Origin: DATBLE01 sp036555585
GTDB lineage: Bacteria; Actinomycetota; Thermoleophilia; Gaiellales; Gaiellaceae
Direction: 5' to 3'
DNA length: 64,000 nt
NCBI GenBank assembly: GCA_036555585.1
Contig: DATBLE010000047.1
Coordinates: 124,001-188,000, forward strand
Below, piece by piece: positions 24,624-33,488 of this stretch. The number at the start of each line of letters is the position of its first letter. Position 1 is the first letter of the stretch. The notes beneath the pieces were generated by a model, which was not told where the DNA came from, did no database searches, and saw only the letters and a program-made list of their open reading frames with translations. The position numbers were made by a program, and so were the translations under genes.

Positions 24624-25780
24624 ACCGCTCCCTCCGTCCGCACGTCCAGGCGGCCCGCCCGGTCGAGGTCGCGGAAGGTGAAGCCTCCCAGGTAGACCGC
24701 ACCGAGGTCGGAGACGTCGAGGGCGATGTCGGCATCGTCCTTCGTCCTCGCCGCCTCGCCGCCCTCCACCCGCCAGCGGCCCTCGTTCCACGGGCAGAAG
24801 TCGTCGCGCACCTCCAGGACGACCGCGCCGTCGCCTGCATAGCCGCGCCCGGAGAGGGCCGCCCCGACGTCGACCAGCCGCACCCAGAGCCCGTCGGAGA
24901 GCGTCGGCTTCGCCAGGTTGAGGCGGGCGAGCAGCAGGAGGAGCGGATGGTCGACCGGCTGGAGGCTCGCCGAGACCGTCTTCGTCCAGTCGACGTCGAG
25001 GAGGTAGCGCCAGATCGACGCGGTCGCCGCCGGCGTCGTGCTCAGCACCTCGATCGTCCGCAGCTTCGTCTCCGGCCCGAGGTCGCCAAACGAGACGTGC
25101 AGCCGGTAGATCGCGTACGCCTGCGGCTCGCCGTCGACGTCCAGGACGGCGACGTGCTTCGGGCCGCCGCCGAAGCGGAAGCCCTCGGGATCGACCAGCT
25201 GGCGGTTCCGCCACCAGGCCTCGGAGCGCGCGTACATGCCGGGCGTCACCCGCTGCACCGCGTCGTAGACCGGCGGCAGCATCCTCGCGGCGGCGTCGAA
25301 GTCGACCAGGCGGACGCGGCCGACCGTCTCGACGCCTGGCCGGAACGCCGAGAACGACTTGTCGACGTCGAACTGGGCGTTCAGCGAGGCGAGGCCGTAG
25401 CCGTACCGCCCGTAGATCGTCTCCTCCGAGGCCCAGAGCGCCGCGAGCGGCTCGCCGCGCTCGTGCACGTCGTCGAGCTGGGCACGCATCATCGAGCGGA
25501 GGATCCCGCGGCGGCGGTGGGTGGGCAGGACGCCCACGACCGTGACGCCGGCCGTCGGCAGCTGGGCGCCGCCGGGCACGGTCATGCGCAGCGCCAACGC
25601 TCCGGCGCCGCCGACGACGGAGCCGTCGTCCTCGACCGCGGCGTGCATCCGCTCGAGCTCGAAGACCTTCTGCCAGCGCTCGAGCCAGTCGTCGTCCGGC
25701 TGCTCGCGGCCGAAGTAGTGGACGATCACGGAGACGGCGTCCCGCAGCTCGTCGGGGCTGGTGCAGGTGCGGATCTTCAT
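24563..25780 (-). CDS. GNAT N-acetyltransferase, Eis family
   Basis: 405 residues, the length of Eis proteins (two fused GNAT domains and an SCP2-like C-terminal domain). The acetyl-CoA site is VTVVGVLPTHRRRGILRSMM. It is followed by the Eis-type GEPLAALWASEETIYGRYGYGLAS, here spanning about residues 108-131. The C-terminus carries the free-carboxylate end typical of the family. Eis enzymes acetylate aminoglycosides or protein lysines. Which applies here cannot be read. It ends head-on into the small membrane protein gene and starts 7 bases after uvrD ends. Confidence 0.9.
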   Translation of the reverse strand: MKIRTCTSPDELRDAVSVIVHYFGREQPDDDWLERWQKVFELERMHAAVEDDGSVVGGAGALALRMTVPGGAQLPTAGVTVVGVLPTHRRRGILRSMMRAQLDDVHERGEPLAALWASEETIYGRYGYGLASLNAQFDVDKSFSAFRPGVETVGRVRLVDFDAAARMLPPVYDAVQRVTPGMYARSEAWWRNRQLVDPEGFRFGGGPKHVAVLDVDGEPQAYAIYRLHVSFGDLGPETKLRTIEVLSTTPAATASIWRYLLDVDWTKTVSASLQPVDHPLLLLLARLNLAKPTLSDGLWVRLVDVGAALSGRGYAGDGAVVLEVRDDFCPWNEGRWRVEGGEAARTKDDADIALDVSDLGAVYLGGFTFRDLDRAGRLDVRTEGAVYGADAIFRTDGAPWCPEIF

Positions 25781-25787
25781 GCGGACG

Positions 25788-27938
25788 TCAGGCGATCTTC
25801 TCCAGCGGCGCGTACTCGAGCATCAGCCTGCGCTCCGCGCCGTCGTCGGCGAACCGTACCGTGACCACGCCTCCCGGCTCGACGCGCACGACCACCCCTT
25901 CTCCGAGCGTGCCGTGGCGTACCGAGTCGCCCGTCGCCAGCGCCGGCAGGTCGCTGCGCGGCGTGACGTCACGCGCTCCGTAGCCGCTCCACGAGGCGGG
26001 GCGGAGCCGCTCCACCACGACGCCCTCCTCCGGCAGCTCGTCGAGAAAGCGCGACGGCAGGTTGAACGTGCGGCTGCCCCACAGCGAGCGCGAGGTCGCG
26101 TGGGTGAGCACGAGCCGCTCCTCCGCCCGTGTCATGCCGACGTACGCCAGCCGCCGCTCCTCCTCCACCCCCTGCTCCTCGATCGAGCGGACGTGCGGGA
26201 AGATCCCCTCCTCCATCCCGATCACGAACACGGCCTTGAACTCGAGCCCCTTCGCGTTGTGGATGGTCATCAGGGTGACGAGGCTCTGCTCGCCGCGGAT
26301 CGCGTCCTGGTCGGAGTAGAGCGAGATCTCCTGGAGGAAGCCGGAGAGGCTGGGCTCCTGCGCGTTCTGGACGTACTCGCGGCCGACGCCGACGAGCTCC
26401 TGCAGGTTCTCGAGCCGGCCCTGCGCCTCGATCGTGCGCTCCGCCTTCAGCGCCTCCTCGTAGCCCGAGCGCTCGAGCACCGCCTCGATCAGCTCCGGGA
26501 CGGGCAGGTCCTGCGCGGCCGCCTGGAGCGAGACCAGCATGGTGCGCAGCGCCGAGACGCTCTTCAGCGGCGCGGCGCCGACGCCCGCCTCCTCCGGATA
26601 GGCGAGCGACTCGAACAGCGACATCCCGTGCGCGTCGGCGTACTGCTGAAGCTTCGAGAGGGTCGTGTCGCCGATCCCGCGCCGCGGCCGGTTGGCGATC
26701 CGGAGCAGCGCGACCACGTCGAACGGGTTGTCCAGCACCTGGAGGTACGCGACCAGGTCTTTGATCTCGGCGCGCTCGTAGAAGCGCGGCCCGCCGATCA
26801 CCTGGTAGGCGATCCCCTGGCGGACGAGCACGTCCTCGAGCACGCGCGACTGCGCGTTCGTGCGATAGAAGACCGCGATCTCGTCGGCCGAGTACCCCTC
26901 CTCGACGAGGGCGGCGATCTCGGCGGCGACGAACCGGGCCTCGGCGTGCTCGTCCTCGACCTCGACCGCGTGCACCGGCAGCCCCTCGCCGAGCTCCGAC
27001 CAGAGGTTCTTCTCCTTGCGCTCGCGGTTGTTGGCGATCACCGCGTTGGCGGCGCTCAGGATCGTGTTGGTCGAGCGGTAGTTCTGTTCGAGCGGGATCA
27101 CCCCGGTCTCGGGGAAGTCGCGCTCGAACTCGAGGATGTTCCGGATGTCGGCGCCTCGGAACGCGTAGATGGACTGGTCCGGATCGCCGACGACCATCAG
27201 GTTCCGGTGCTTGCCGGCCAGGAGCTGGAGCAGCCGGTACTGCGCGTGGTTCGTGTCCTGGTACTCGTCGACCAGGACGTAGCGGAACGCCTTCTGCCAG
27301 CGCTGGAGCGCTTCCGGGAAGCGCTCCAGCACCTCGACCGTGAGCATCAGCAGGTCGTCGAAGTCCATCGCGTTCGAGGCGTGCAGCCGCTTCTGGTAGA
27401 GCGCGTAGACCTCGGCCACGGTCTGGTCGTAGAACGACTCGACGCGGCTCAGGTAGTCAACCGGCCCGATCAGCTGGTTCTTCGCGTTCGAGATCTGCGC
27501 ATGGATCCCGCGCGGGACGAAGCGCTTCGGGTCGCGCTCGAGCTGCTCCAGGCACTGCTTGGTCAGCCGTACCTGGTCCGCCTGGTCGTAGATCGAGAAG
27601 TTCGTCCTGTAGCCGAGCCGGGGCGCCTCGCGGCGCAGGATCCGGCCGCAGGCGGCATGGAAGGTGAGGATCCAGATCGCGCGCGCCATGCCGCCGAGCA
27701 GGCCCTCGAGCCGCTCGCGCATCTCCCCCGCCGCCTTGTTCGTGAAGGTGATGGCGAGGATCTCGTTCGGCTGCACGCCGCAGGCCGAGATCAGGTGCGC
27801 GACCCGGTAGGTGAGCACGCGCGTCTTGCCCGAGCCTGCGCCGGCGACGACGAGCAGCGGCCCCTCGGTGGTGAGGACGGCCTCCCGCTGTGCCGGGTTC
27901 AGGTCCGCCAGGTAGTCCTGCGGCTTCGCAACGGCCAT
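25788..27938 (-). CDS. pcrA: UvrD/PcrA superfamily 1A DNA helicase
   Basis: 716 residues. Q motif LNPAQREAV, Walker A AGAGSGKT (32-39), motif II VLVDEYQDTNHAQY, motif III VVGDPDQSIYAFRGA, motif V LVTLMTIHNAKGLEF and motif VI VGMTRAEERLVLTHA are all present. Some end residues (about 650-716) form the flexible Tudor-like tail of PcrA. It unwinds DNA 3'-5' in nucleotide excision and mismatch repair and removes RecA. It is a single gene, with PadR 10 bases... upstream of its start lies the PadR stop side, both on the minus strand. Confidence 0.95.
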   Translation of the reverse strand: MAVAKPQDYLADLNPAQREAVLTTEGPLLVVAGAGSGKTRVLTYRVAHLISACGVQPNEILAITFTNKAAGEMRERLEGLLGGMARAIWILTFHAACGRILRREAPRLGYRTNFSIYDQADQVRLTKQCLEQLERDPKRFVPRGIHAQISNAKNQLIGPVDYLSRVESFYDQTVAEVYALYQKRLHASNAMDFDDLLMLTVEVLERFPEALQRWQKAFRYVLVDEYQDTNHAQYRLLQLLAGKHRNLMVVGDPDQSIYAFRGADIRNILEFERDFPETGVIPLEQNYRSTNTILSAANAVIANNRERKEKNLWSELGEGLPVHAVEVEDEHAEARFVAAEIAALVEEGYSADEIAVFYRTNAQSRVLEDVLVRQGIAYQVIGGPRFYERAEIKDLVAYLQVLDNPFDVVALLRIANRPRRGIGDTTLSKLQQYADAHGMSLFESLAYPEEAGVGAAPLKSVSALRTMLVSLQAAAQDLPVPELIEAVLERSGYEEALKAERTIEAQGRLENLQELVGVGREYVQNAQEPSLSGFLQEISLYSDQDAIRGEQSLVTLMTIHNAKGLEFKAVFVIGMEEGIFPHVRSIEEQGVEEERRLAYVGMTRAEERLVLTHATSRSLWGSRTFNLPSRFLDELPEEGVVVERLRPASWSGYGARDVTPRSDLPALATGDSVRHGTLGEGVVVRVEPGGVVTVRFADDGAERRLMLEYAPLEKIA

Positions 27939-27947
27939 GCGCCGATG

Positions 27948-28292
27948 CTAGCGACGGCTGCCGGCGGCCTCGCCGGACGCGGCGAGAACCGACTCGACCG
28001 CACGGGCGAAGGTCTTCCACTCGAGACGGCGCACGGCGAGGGCCTCGCGCCCCGACGGCGTGATCCGGTAGACCCGGCGACCGCGACCCCGATCGGCGGT
28101 CCACCGGCTCTTGACCATGCGGTCGCGCTCCAGCCGGTGCAGCGCCGGATAGACGGTGCCCTCGGACAGCCGGATGATCTCGTCGCTTCGGCGCCGCAGG
28201 CGTCGCATGATGGCGTACCCGTGCGCCGGCTCCTGCTCGAGCACCGACAGCACGAGCGCGTCGAGCTGGCCTCTCTGGAGCTGCGCCTTCAT
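27948..28292 (-). CDS. PadR family transcriptional regulator
   Basis: 114 residues. The winged helix LDALVLSVLEQEPAHGYAIMR, with RLSEGTVYPALHRLERDRMV (span about 9-62) and the wing RRVYRITPSGREAL, is the PadR domain. A C-terminal helix for dimerisation follows. A perfect palindrome lies 10 bases before its start (28302-28326), between it and the upstream membrane protein gene. It probably represses its own transcript. It stops 9 bases before the helicase start. Confidence 0.92.
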   Translation of the reverse strand: MKAQLQRGQLDALVLSVLEQEPAHGYAIMRRLRRRSDEIIRLSEGTVYPALHRLERDRMVKSRWTADRGRGRRVYRITPSGREALAVRRLEWKTFARAVESVLAASGEAAGSRR

Positions 28293-28301
28293 CCCCTGCC
28301 A

Positions 28302-28326
28302 CGATACCTCGGTGCCCGAGGTATCG
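28302..28326. promoter_or_regulatory. palindromic operator candidate for PadR
   Basis: CGATACCTCGG-TGC-CCGAGGTATCG: perfect 11-base arms with a 3-base spacer, immediately upstream of the PadR ribosome-binding region. Size and position fit a PadR dimer site. It could also fold in RNA as a hairpin, but there is no U tract. Confidence 0.7.
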
Positions 28327-28336
28327 ATGTGGCGGG

Positions 28337-29086
28337 TCAGGAAGAGGTGCTGGACTCGCCGCGTCCGCCGGGGGTGCGCCGCCGCAGCACGAGGAAGGTG
28401 AAGATCGCGAGCGCGACGGCGAGGCAGAGCTCGGCCCATTCGCCGTAGCGCCGGGAGGTCAGCTGCGTCTGGGTGAAGGCGGTGAGGCGCGCGAACTTGT
28501 AGCCGAACAGGAAGAAGAACCAGGTGGTCAGGAAGAGCGGCGGCACGAGCGCCTTCATCCAGGCGTCCACGCGCCGCGACCGGAGGAGCCAGGGCGCGAC
28601 GAAGCCGCACAGCCCGACCAGGAGCATCGCCCAGTTGAAGAGCTTCAGGACGTGGGCCGTGTTGTGGATCGTCGTCTCGTGCTGCTTGTTCTCCAGCGCC
28701 GCGGGCGCCCCCCAACCGAAGATGCGCTGGCCCCAGGAGATCTCCTCGCCGGCGATGAAGACCATGGCCACTGTGAACGCGAGATAGGCGCGGGCGACCC
28801 ACTTCTGCCCGGCGGCGTGGAACCGCCAGGCGATCGTGGCGCCGAGGATCGCCGCGACGGCGTAGCCCGCGAACTGCGTCCACTCCAGCAGCGAGTCCTC
28901 GCGCGTCACCCAGTCGAACACCGTCCACTTTGCGCGGATCGCGAGCACGAGGGCGCCGCCCAGGAACGGAAGGACGAGGAGCGCGCGGGCCAGCCGCGCG
29001 GGAACCCCCCACTCGCCGGCCTCGATCTCGACCTCTTCGATCGCCCTGCCGACGGCGGAGCGCTTCAGGATCGACTCGTTGGTCAT
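28337..29086 (-). CDS. polytopic membrane protein with GEEISWGQRIFGW motif
   Basis: 249 residues from ATG 29086 (ATG 29104 is an alternative) with six or seven predicted membrane helices. The conserved cytosolic or lumenal loop GEEISWGQRIFGW and the later ENKQHETTIHNTAH define an uncharacterised bacterial membrane family I recognise by these two motifs. The acidic and His residues could bind a metal. PadR and its operator lie directly downstream, so this gene may be a PadR target only if the operator acts across it (less likely). Function unknown. Confidence 0.75.
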   Translation of the reverse strand: MTNESILKRSAVGRAIEEVEIEAGEWGVPARLARALLVLPFLGGALVLAIRAKWTVFDWVTREDSLLEWTQFAGYAVAAILGATIAWRFHAAGQKWVARAYLAFTVAMVFIAGEEISWGQRIFGWGAPAALENKQHETTIHNTAHVLKLFNWAMLLVGLCGFVAPWLLRSRRVDAWMKALVPPLFLTTWFFFLFGYKFARLTAFTQTQLTSRRYGEWAELCLAVALAIFTFLVLRRRTPGGRGESSTSS

Positions 29087-29208
29087 CAGGCTTGTTCGTA
29101 ACATCCGTTTTCAAGCCTGGCGACTAGCCGTACAGCCAGCAGTTGACCCCCGGACGGATAGCTCGTAGGACGATGCTCGCGCCGGCCCGGCCCGGAGCCG
29201 AGAGCCGA

Positions 29209-30147
29209 TCAGCGCCGGGCGAACGCAGCCCGGGGCAGCTCGGCGAAGCGGCGCCCGTAGAGCGCGATCCCGACGAGCGCTGCGGCGGCGGTGATCACGC
29301 TCGCCATCATCGGCATCACGAGACTGGCGGCGACGGCGCTCGCCCCCGCGTGCCCGACCATCGCCAGCGCTCCGACCGCGGCGCCCTGGTACACGCCGGC
29401 GTTGCCGGGCAGGATCGGCATGACGTTCGCCAGGCCGGTCACGGTCATGTACAGCAGCCCCGTCCCGACGCCGGCGTGCACGCCGAGCGCGTTCAGCGTC
29501 AGGGTGACGCCCACCCACCGCACGGCCCACGTGGCGAGCAGGATCGCAAACGTCCGCAGCAGCACCGGTCGCGGCGCTCCGGCGGCAGCGAGGAAGCCGT
29601 CGGCCCAGCCCGGCAGCCGGCGACCGAGCTTGTGGTGCAGCAGCGCCGCAGCGAGGATCCCGCTGCCTGCGAGCGCGACGGCCCCGAACAGCGCGCCGTG
29701 CGCCCACGCGGGGACCGGCAGGAAGACGCCCGCGGCGGCGCCGACGAGGCAGAAGGCGACCGCCTCGGTCAGATGCGCCGCGAGGAGGCTGCCGCCTGCC
29801 CGCGGCAGGCCCGGCCAGCGCTCGCCGGAGGCGACCCGCAGGACCGCGACCTTGGCCGCCTCGCCCATGCGCCCCGGCAGGACGGTGTCGAGAAACGAGC
29901 CGATCGCGCTCGCCGAGTAGACCGCGCGGAAGTCGACGCCCGCGCCCAGCGTCTGGCGCCAGGCGAGGGCCCGCAGCGGCTGGACGACCGCCCCGACGGC
30001 GAAGGCGGCGGCCAGCAGGGCCCAGTCGGGGCTCGTCGCCGCGGAGACGGCGCCTGCGGCGGTGTGCCGGGCGACCACCACGAACGCTCCGACGGTCGCG
30101 CCGGCGATCGCGACCGGGAGGACGTACCTGCGCATGCCGGTCGCCAT
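29209..30147 (-). CDS. lysylphosphatidylglycerol synthase TM-region-like protein (YbhN/UPF0104)
   Basis: 312 residues with about eight membrane helices. Family signatures are WRQTLGAGVDFRAVYSASAI, SFLDTVLPGRMGEAAKV and LANVMPILPGNAGVYQGAAV. These belong to the flippase-like LPG_synthase_TM family, without the soluble synthase domain. It is probably involved in lipid or polyprenyl-linked intermediate translocation. Gaps of about 60-120 bases on both sides suggest its own transcript. Confidence 0.88.
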   Translation of the reverse strand: MATGMRRYVLPVAIAGATVGAFVVVARHTAAGAVSAATSPDWALLAAAFAVGAVVQPLRALAWRQTLGAGVDFRAVYSASAIGSFLDTVLPGRMGEAAKVAVLRVASGERWPGLPRAGGSLLAAHLTEAVAFCLVGAAAGVFLPVPAWAHGALFGAVALAGSGILAAALLHHKLGRRLPGWADGFLAAAGAPRPVLLRTFAILLATWAVRWVGVTLTLNALGVHAGVGTGLLYMTVTGLANVMPILPGNAGVYQGAAVGALAMVGHAGASAVAASLVMPMMASVITAAAALVGIALYGRRFAELPRAAFARR

Positions 30148-30206
30148 GCTTTGGCCATCGGCCGGGGGCGCGGCCGACAGTTCCCCCGAGCGGGGGCTCT
30201 AGCCAT

Positions 30207-30923
30207 CTACGCGGAGGCGGCCTGCTCGAGCGCGGGCTCGAGCCACGCCGCCGCCGCGGCGAGTGCGTTCGGGTCGCCGGACTTGACCACCACCTCGACC
30301 TCGCCGACGCCGCTTACGAAGCTCGGGTACGAGCCGACGAGCACGCCGGGATGCCGCGCCGTCATCTCCTCGAGGACGCCGACGATCCGGCTCTCCGTGG
30401 TGCGGAAGGTTCGCCGCCAGGTCGCGATCGGCGCGCCGGCGCGGATCTCGTCGGCGACCGTGTCGAACATGGCCTCCATCTCGGCCGGCAGGCCCGGCAG
30501 CACGTAGACGTTCTCGATCACGAAGCCCGGCGCACCGCCGTTCGGGATCTCCAGCGGACGGCTCCCCTCCGGGAGCAGCGCCCAGCGCGCGGCGTACTCC
30601 GGATCGCCGCTGAAGCGGGCACGGAGGCGGGCGGCGACGTGGGGCTCCTCCGCCTGCGAGACGCCGAAGGCGGCTGCGATCGACTCGCGGGTGACGTCGT
30701 CGGGAGTGCCGCCCAGGCCGCCGGTGACGACCACGACGTCGGCTGCGGCAGCCTGCTCCCGGACGAACGCCGCCACCCGGTCGATCTCGTCGGCGAGCAC
30801 GGCGATCAGCGCGACCTCCACTCCGAGCTCGGCGAGCCGCCGCGCGAGCCAGCTGCCGTTCGTGTTCTCCACGTCGCCGGAGAGCAGCTCGTTCCCGACC
30901 GTCAGGATCGCAGCCCGGGCCAT
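30207..30923 (-). CDS. CinA N-terminal (MoCF) domain protein
   Basis: 238 residues from ATG 30923. AAILTVGNELLSGDVENTNG, VVVTGGLGGTPDDVTRESIA and EIPNGGAPGFVIENVYVLPGLPAEM (last one spans about residues 128-152) are the molybdopterin-binding-like domain of CinA. The C-terminal nicotinamide-nucleotide amidase domain is absent. CinA-N alone acts as an ADP-ribose or related pyrophosphatase by family. It starts back-to-back with the gene at 30943, sharing a 19-base gap. Confidence 0.9.
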   Translation of the reverse strand: MARAAILTVGNELLSGDVENTNGSWLARRLAELGVEVALIAVLADEIDRVAAFVREQAAAADVVVVTGGLGGTPDDVTRESIAAAFGVSQAEEPHVAARLRARFSGDPEYAARWALLPEGSRPLEIPNGGAPGFVIENVYVLPGLPAEMEAMFDTVADEIRAGAPIATWRRTFRTTESRIVGVLEEMTARHPGVLVGSYPSFVSGVGEVEVVVKSGDPNALAAAAAWLEPALEQAASA

Positions 30924-30942
30924 CCCGAGCGAGTATACGAGC

Positions 30943-31689
30943 GTGCTGGAGGAGCTCCTGGCGCGGCGCGACCGCGACTGCAGGCTCGTCTCGGAGCGCG
31001 CCCTGCAGACGCTCGACGAGGCCGAGAGCTTCCTGCACGACCGCGGGCTGATGACCCGCAACCCCTCGCTCTCGCTGCCGAGCCTCTTCGGCGCCTGCCA
31101 CGAGGAGCCGTACAGGCCCGGGGCCGGCGGCTTCGGCGAGTGGCCGAGCACGAAGTGGCCCTGGAGCTTCGAGCTGGCGCGGCGCCCGGGCGTCGTCGCG
31201 CCGAAGATCCACCTGGGGAAGACGCTCTACCTGAGCCCGGCAACCGTGAAGCTCGCCGATCCGATCCTTCGCGACGAGCTGGTTCGCCTGCACGACGCGG
31301 ACGCAGGCTGGGCCCGGGTCCTCGACCATCTCCGCGACGCAGGGCCGTCCACGGCCGAGGACCTGCTCCTCGAGCTCGGGCTGCAGCGCCGCGAGCTGAA
31401 GGCGATCCGGGCGCCGCTGGAGCGCTGCGGCGCGATCGTCGGCCGCTGGGAGGACGGACAGAACGTTCTGTACCGCTGGGACCAGCTCGGCGTCGAGCCG
31501 GGCGAGGGCCCGCCCGATCTCGCCGCGCTCGTCGTCGCCGCGGTCGGGGCGGCGGTGGTCGTCCCGGAGCGCGAGCCTCGTCGCTGGTTCTCGTGGCGCT
31601 GGCGATGGCGCGACGACCTGATCGAGGGGCTCGTCGAGGACGGCCGGCTCGTGTGTCCCGAGCCCGGCTGGCTCGCCGCCGCCGAGTAG
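30943..31689 (+). CDS. winged-helix protein related to AlkZ/YcaQ
   Basis: 248 residues from GTG 30943, next to the divergent CinA-N start. It has SLPSLFGACHEEPYRPG, WPWSFELARRPGVV, KIHLGKTLYLSP, and a winged-helix stretch WARVLDHLRDAGPSTAEDLL, then GLQRRELKAIRAPLERCGAI. The layout resembles HTH_42-type 'AlkZ-related' proteins, but the full DNA glycosylase region with its QxQ motif is not seen. It could read DNA without cutting it. Function not assigned. Confidence 0.65.
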   Translation: MLEELLARRDRDCRLVSERALQTLDEAESFLHDRGLMTRNPSLSLPSLFGACHEEPYRPGAGGFGEWPSTKWPWSFELARRPGVVAPKIHLGKTLYLSPATVKLADPILRDELVRLHDADAGWARVLDHLRDAGPSTAEDLLLELGLQRRELKAIRAPLERCGAIVGRWEDGQNVLYRWDQLGVEPGEGPPDLAALVVAAVGAAVVVPEREPRRWFSWRWRWRDDLIEGLVEDGRLVCPEPGWLAAAE

Positions 31690-31702
31690 CGCGGGCGGCG
31701 GG

Positions 31703-32482
31703 TCAGCGCAGACCGAGCACGACCACGAGGACGACCACCTCCGTCACCTGCGTCGCCGCGCCGAGCGTGTCGCCCGTGACGCCGCCCAGCCAGACGCGGC
31801 AGGCGGCTCCGGCCGCCAGGGCCACGACCGCGGCGGCGCCGGTCGCCACGGCGCCGTCCCAACCGAGCAGCGCGACCGCGATCGCCGCGCCCAGGGCTGC
31901 CGCGACGGCCGCTCCCTCGGCCGACACCCGGCCGGAGAGCACGCTGCCGGGCCCCTTGTCGGCCCGCGCGTAGGGGAGCAGCCGGGCGAGCGGCGGCGAG
32001 ACAGCCCGCGACAGCGCGCCCGCGGCCGCGAACGCCGCGACGGCGTCGCCCGTCGCCGCGAGGGCGCCCAGCGTCGTCGTCTCCACGAGCAGGGCGACGG
32101 CGAGGGCGGACACGCCGAAGCTCCCCACCCTCGAGTCGCGCATGATCGCGAGCGCCTGCTCTCGGTCGGAGCCGCCGAGCGCATCGGCCGTGTCCGCGAG
32201 CGCGTCGAGGTGCAGCGCTCCGGTGAGCGCGGCCACCGCCGCGATGCCGATCGCCCCCGCGACGAGCGCGGGCAGCGGACCCTCGAGCCCGGCGGCGACC
32301 AGCCCGCCGACCGCCCCGACGCCGGCGCCGACGACCGGAAAGAGCGCCGCTCCGCGGGCGACGTCCCTTCCGTCGAGCGCGACCAGCCGTCCGACCGGCA
32401 CCCGCGTCAGGAGCGCGACCGCAGCCGCGACTGCCCGGATGCCTGCCCGCAGGGGCGTCGGCGGCGCCTCAGCGGCCCGCAT
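31703..32482 (-). CDS. cobS: adenosylcobinamide-GDP ribazoletransferase
   Basis: 259 residues, strongly hydrophobic. Family motif GALHLDALADTADALGGSDREQAL (span about 88-111), followed by IMRDSRVGSFGVSAL. CobS joins adenosylcobinamide-GDP to alpha-ribazole in the membrane, forming adenosylcobalamin. ATG 32482 overlaps the cobT stop by 14 bases. It is the last gene of the B12 unit that begins with the riboswitch at 37 kb. Confidence 0.95.
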   Translation of the reverse strand: MRAAEAPPTPLRAGIRAVAAAVALLTRVPVGRLVALDGRDVARGAALFPVVGAGVGAVGGLVAAGLEGPLPALVAGAIGIAAVAALTGALHLDALADTADALGGSDREQALAIMRDSRVGSFGVSALAVALLVETTTLGALAATGDAVAAFAAAGALSRAVSPPLARLLPYARADKGPGSVLSGRVSAEGAAVAAALGAAIAVALLGWDGAVATGAAAVVALAAGAACRVWLGGVTGDTLGAATQVTEVVVLVVVLGLR

Positions 32483-33488
32483 CGGTGACGCCGGCCGATT
32501 CGAACGTCGCCATGTCCGCGAGGATCGCGAGCGCAGCGTCGACCAGGGGCAGGGCCAGCGCGGCCCCGCTGCCCTCGCCCAGGCGCAGGCCCAGATCGAG
32601 CAGCGGCTCGAGCCCGAGCGCGTCCAGCACCAAGGCGTGGCCCGGCTCGGGCGAGCGGTGGGCCGCGACCAGCGAGGCGCTCGTTCCCGGCTCGATCCGC
32701 TCGGCCGCCAGCGCCGCGGCCCCCGTGATGAAGCCGTCGAGCAGGACGACCAGGCGCCGCCCGGCCGCGCCGAGGACGGCACCGGCCAGGAAGGCGATCT
32801 CGAAGCCGCCCAGCGTTGCCAGCGAGCCGGCGCCGTCGCTTCCGTCCACGCCGTTGACCTCGAGTGCGCGCCGGACGGCGGCGACCTTGCGCCGGAGCCC
32901 GGCGGCGTCGACTCCCGTGCCCGGGCCGCACACCTGCTCCGGCTCCACGCCGAGCAACGCCGCGGTGAGCGCCGAGGCCGAGGTCGTGTTCCCGATCCCC
33001 ATCTCCCCCAGCGCGACGATTCCGAAGCCCTCCTCCGCGAGCTCGGCCGCGACCGCGGCTCCGGCGGCGATGCACTGCTCGGCCTGCGCACGTGTCATCG
33101 CCGGGCCCTCCGTCAGGTCACGTGTGCCCGCGGCGACCCTGAGGTCGCGAACGCCGGCGACCGGCGGCGAGGCGACGCCGAGGTCGAAGACGCGCAGCTC
33201 GGCGCCGGCCCGGCGCGCGAGGACGCAGATCGCCGCGCCGCCGGCGGCGAAGGTGGCCAGCATCTGCCCGGTCACCTCCTGCGGATAGGCGCTGACGCCG
33301 CGCGCGGCCACGCCGTGATCTGCGGCCGCGACCACGACGGCTGCACGGAGAGGGCCGGGCGAGGCGTCGCCGCGGATCTCCGCGATCCTCACCGCGAGGT
33401 TCTCGAGGCGGCCGAGGCTCCCGCGCGGCTTCGTCTTCGCGTCGAGGGCCGCGCGAGCGGTGGCGGCGATGGGGCTAGACGCGCTCAA
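32469..33488 (-). CDS. cobT: nicotinate-nucleotide-dimethylbenzimidazole phosphoribosyltransferase
   Basis: 339 residues. LDAKTKPRGSLGRLENLAVR, VVAAADHGVAARGVSAYP, GEMGIGNTTSASALTAAL and LVVLLDGFITGAAAL are CobT signatures. The catalytic Glu near the end lies in the position expected for the family. It makes alpha-ribazole phosphate for the lower ligand of B12. Overlaps with cobU (14 bases) and cobS. Confidence 0.95.
   Translation of the reverse strand: MSASSPIAATARAALDAKTKPRGSLGRLENLAVRIAEIRGDASPGPLRAAVVVAAADHGVAARGVSAYPQEVTGQMLATFAAGGAAICVLARRAGAELRVFDLGVASPPVAGVRDLRVAAGTRDLTEGPAMTRAQAEQCIAAGAAVAAELAEEGFGIVALGEMGIGNTTSASALTAALLGVEPEQVCGPGTGVDAAGLRRKVAAVRRALEVNGVDGSDGAGSLATLGGFEIAFLAGAVLGAAGRRLVVLLDGFITGAAALAAERIEPGTSASLVAAHRSPEPGHALVLDALGLEPLLDLGLRLGEGSGAALALPLVDAALAILADMATFESAGVTDAGR

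Noticed and set aside
25761..28448. An 895-codon plus-strand frame opposite the helicase
   Set aside because: Repetitive Arg/Leu/Asp composition and no domain. It is the complement of pcrA and padR.
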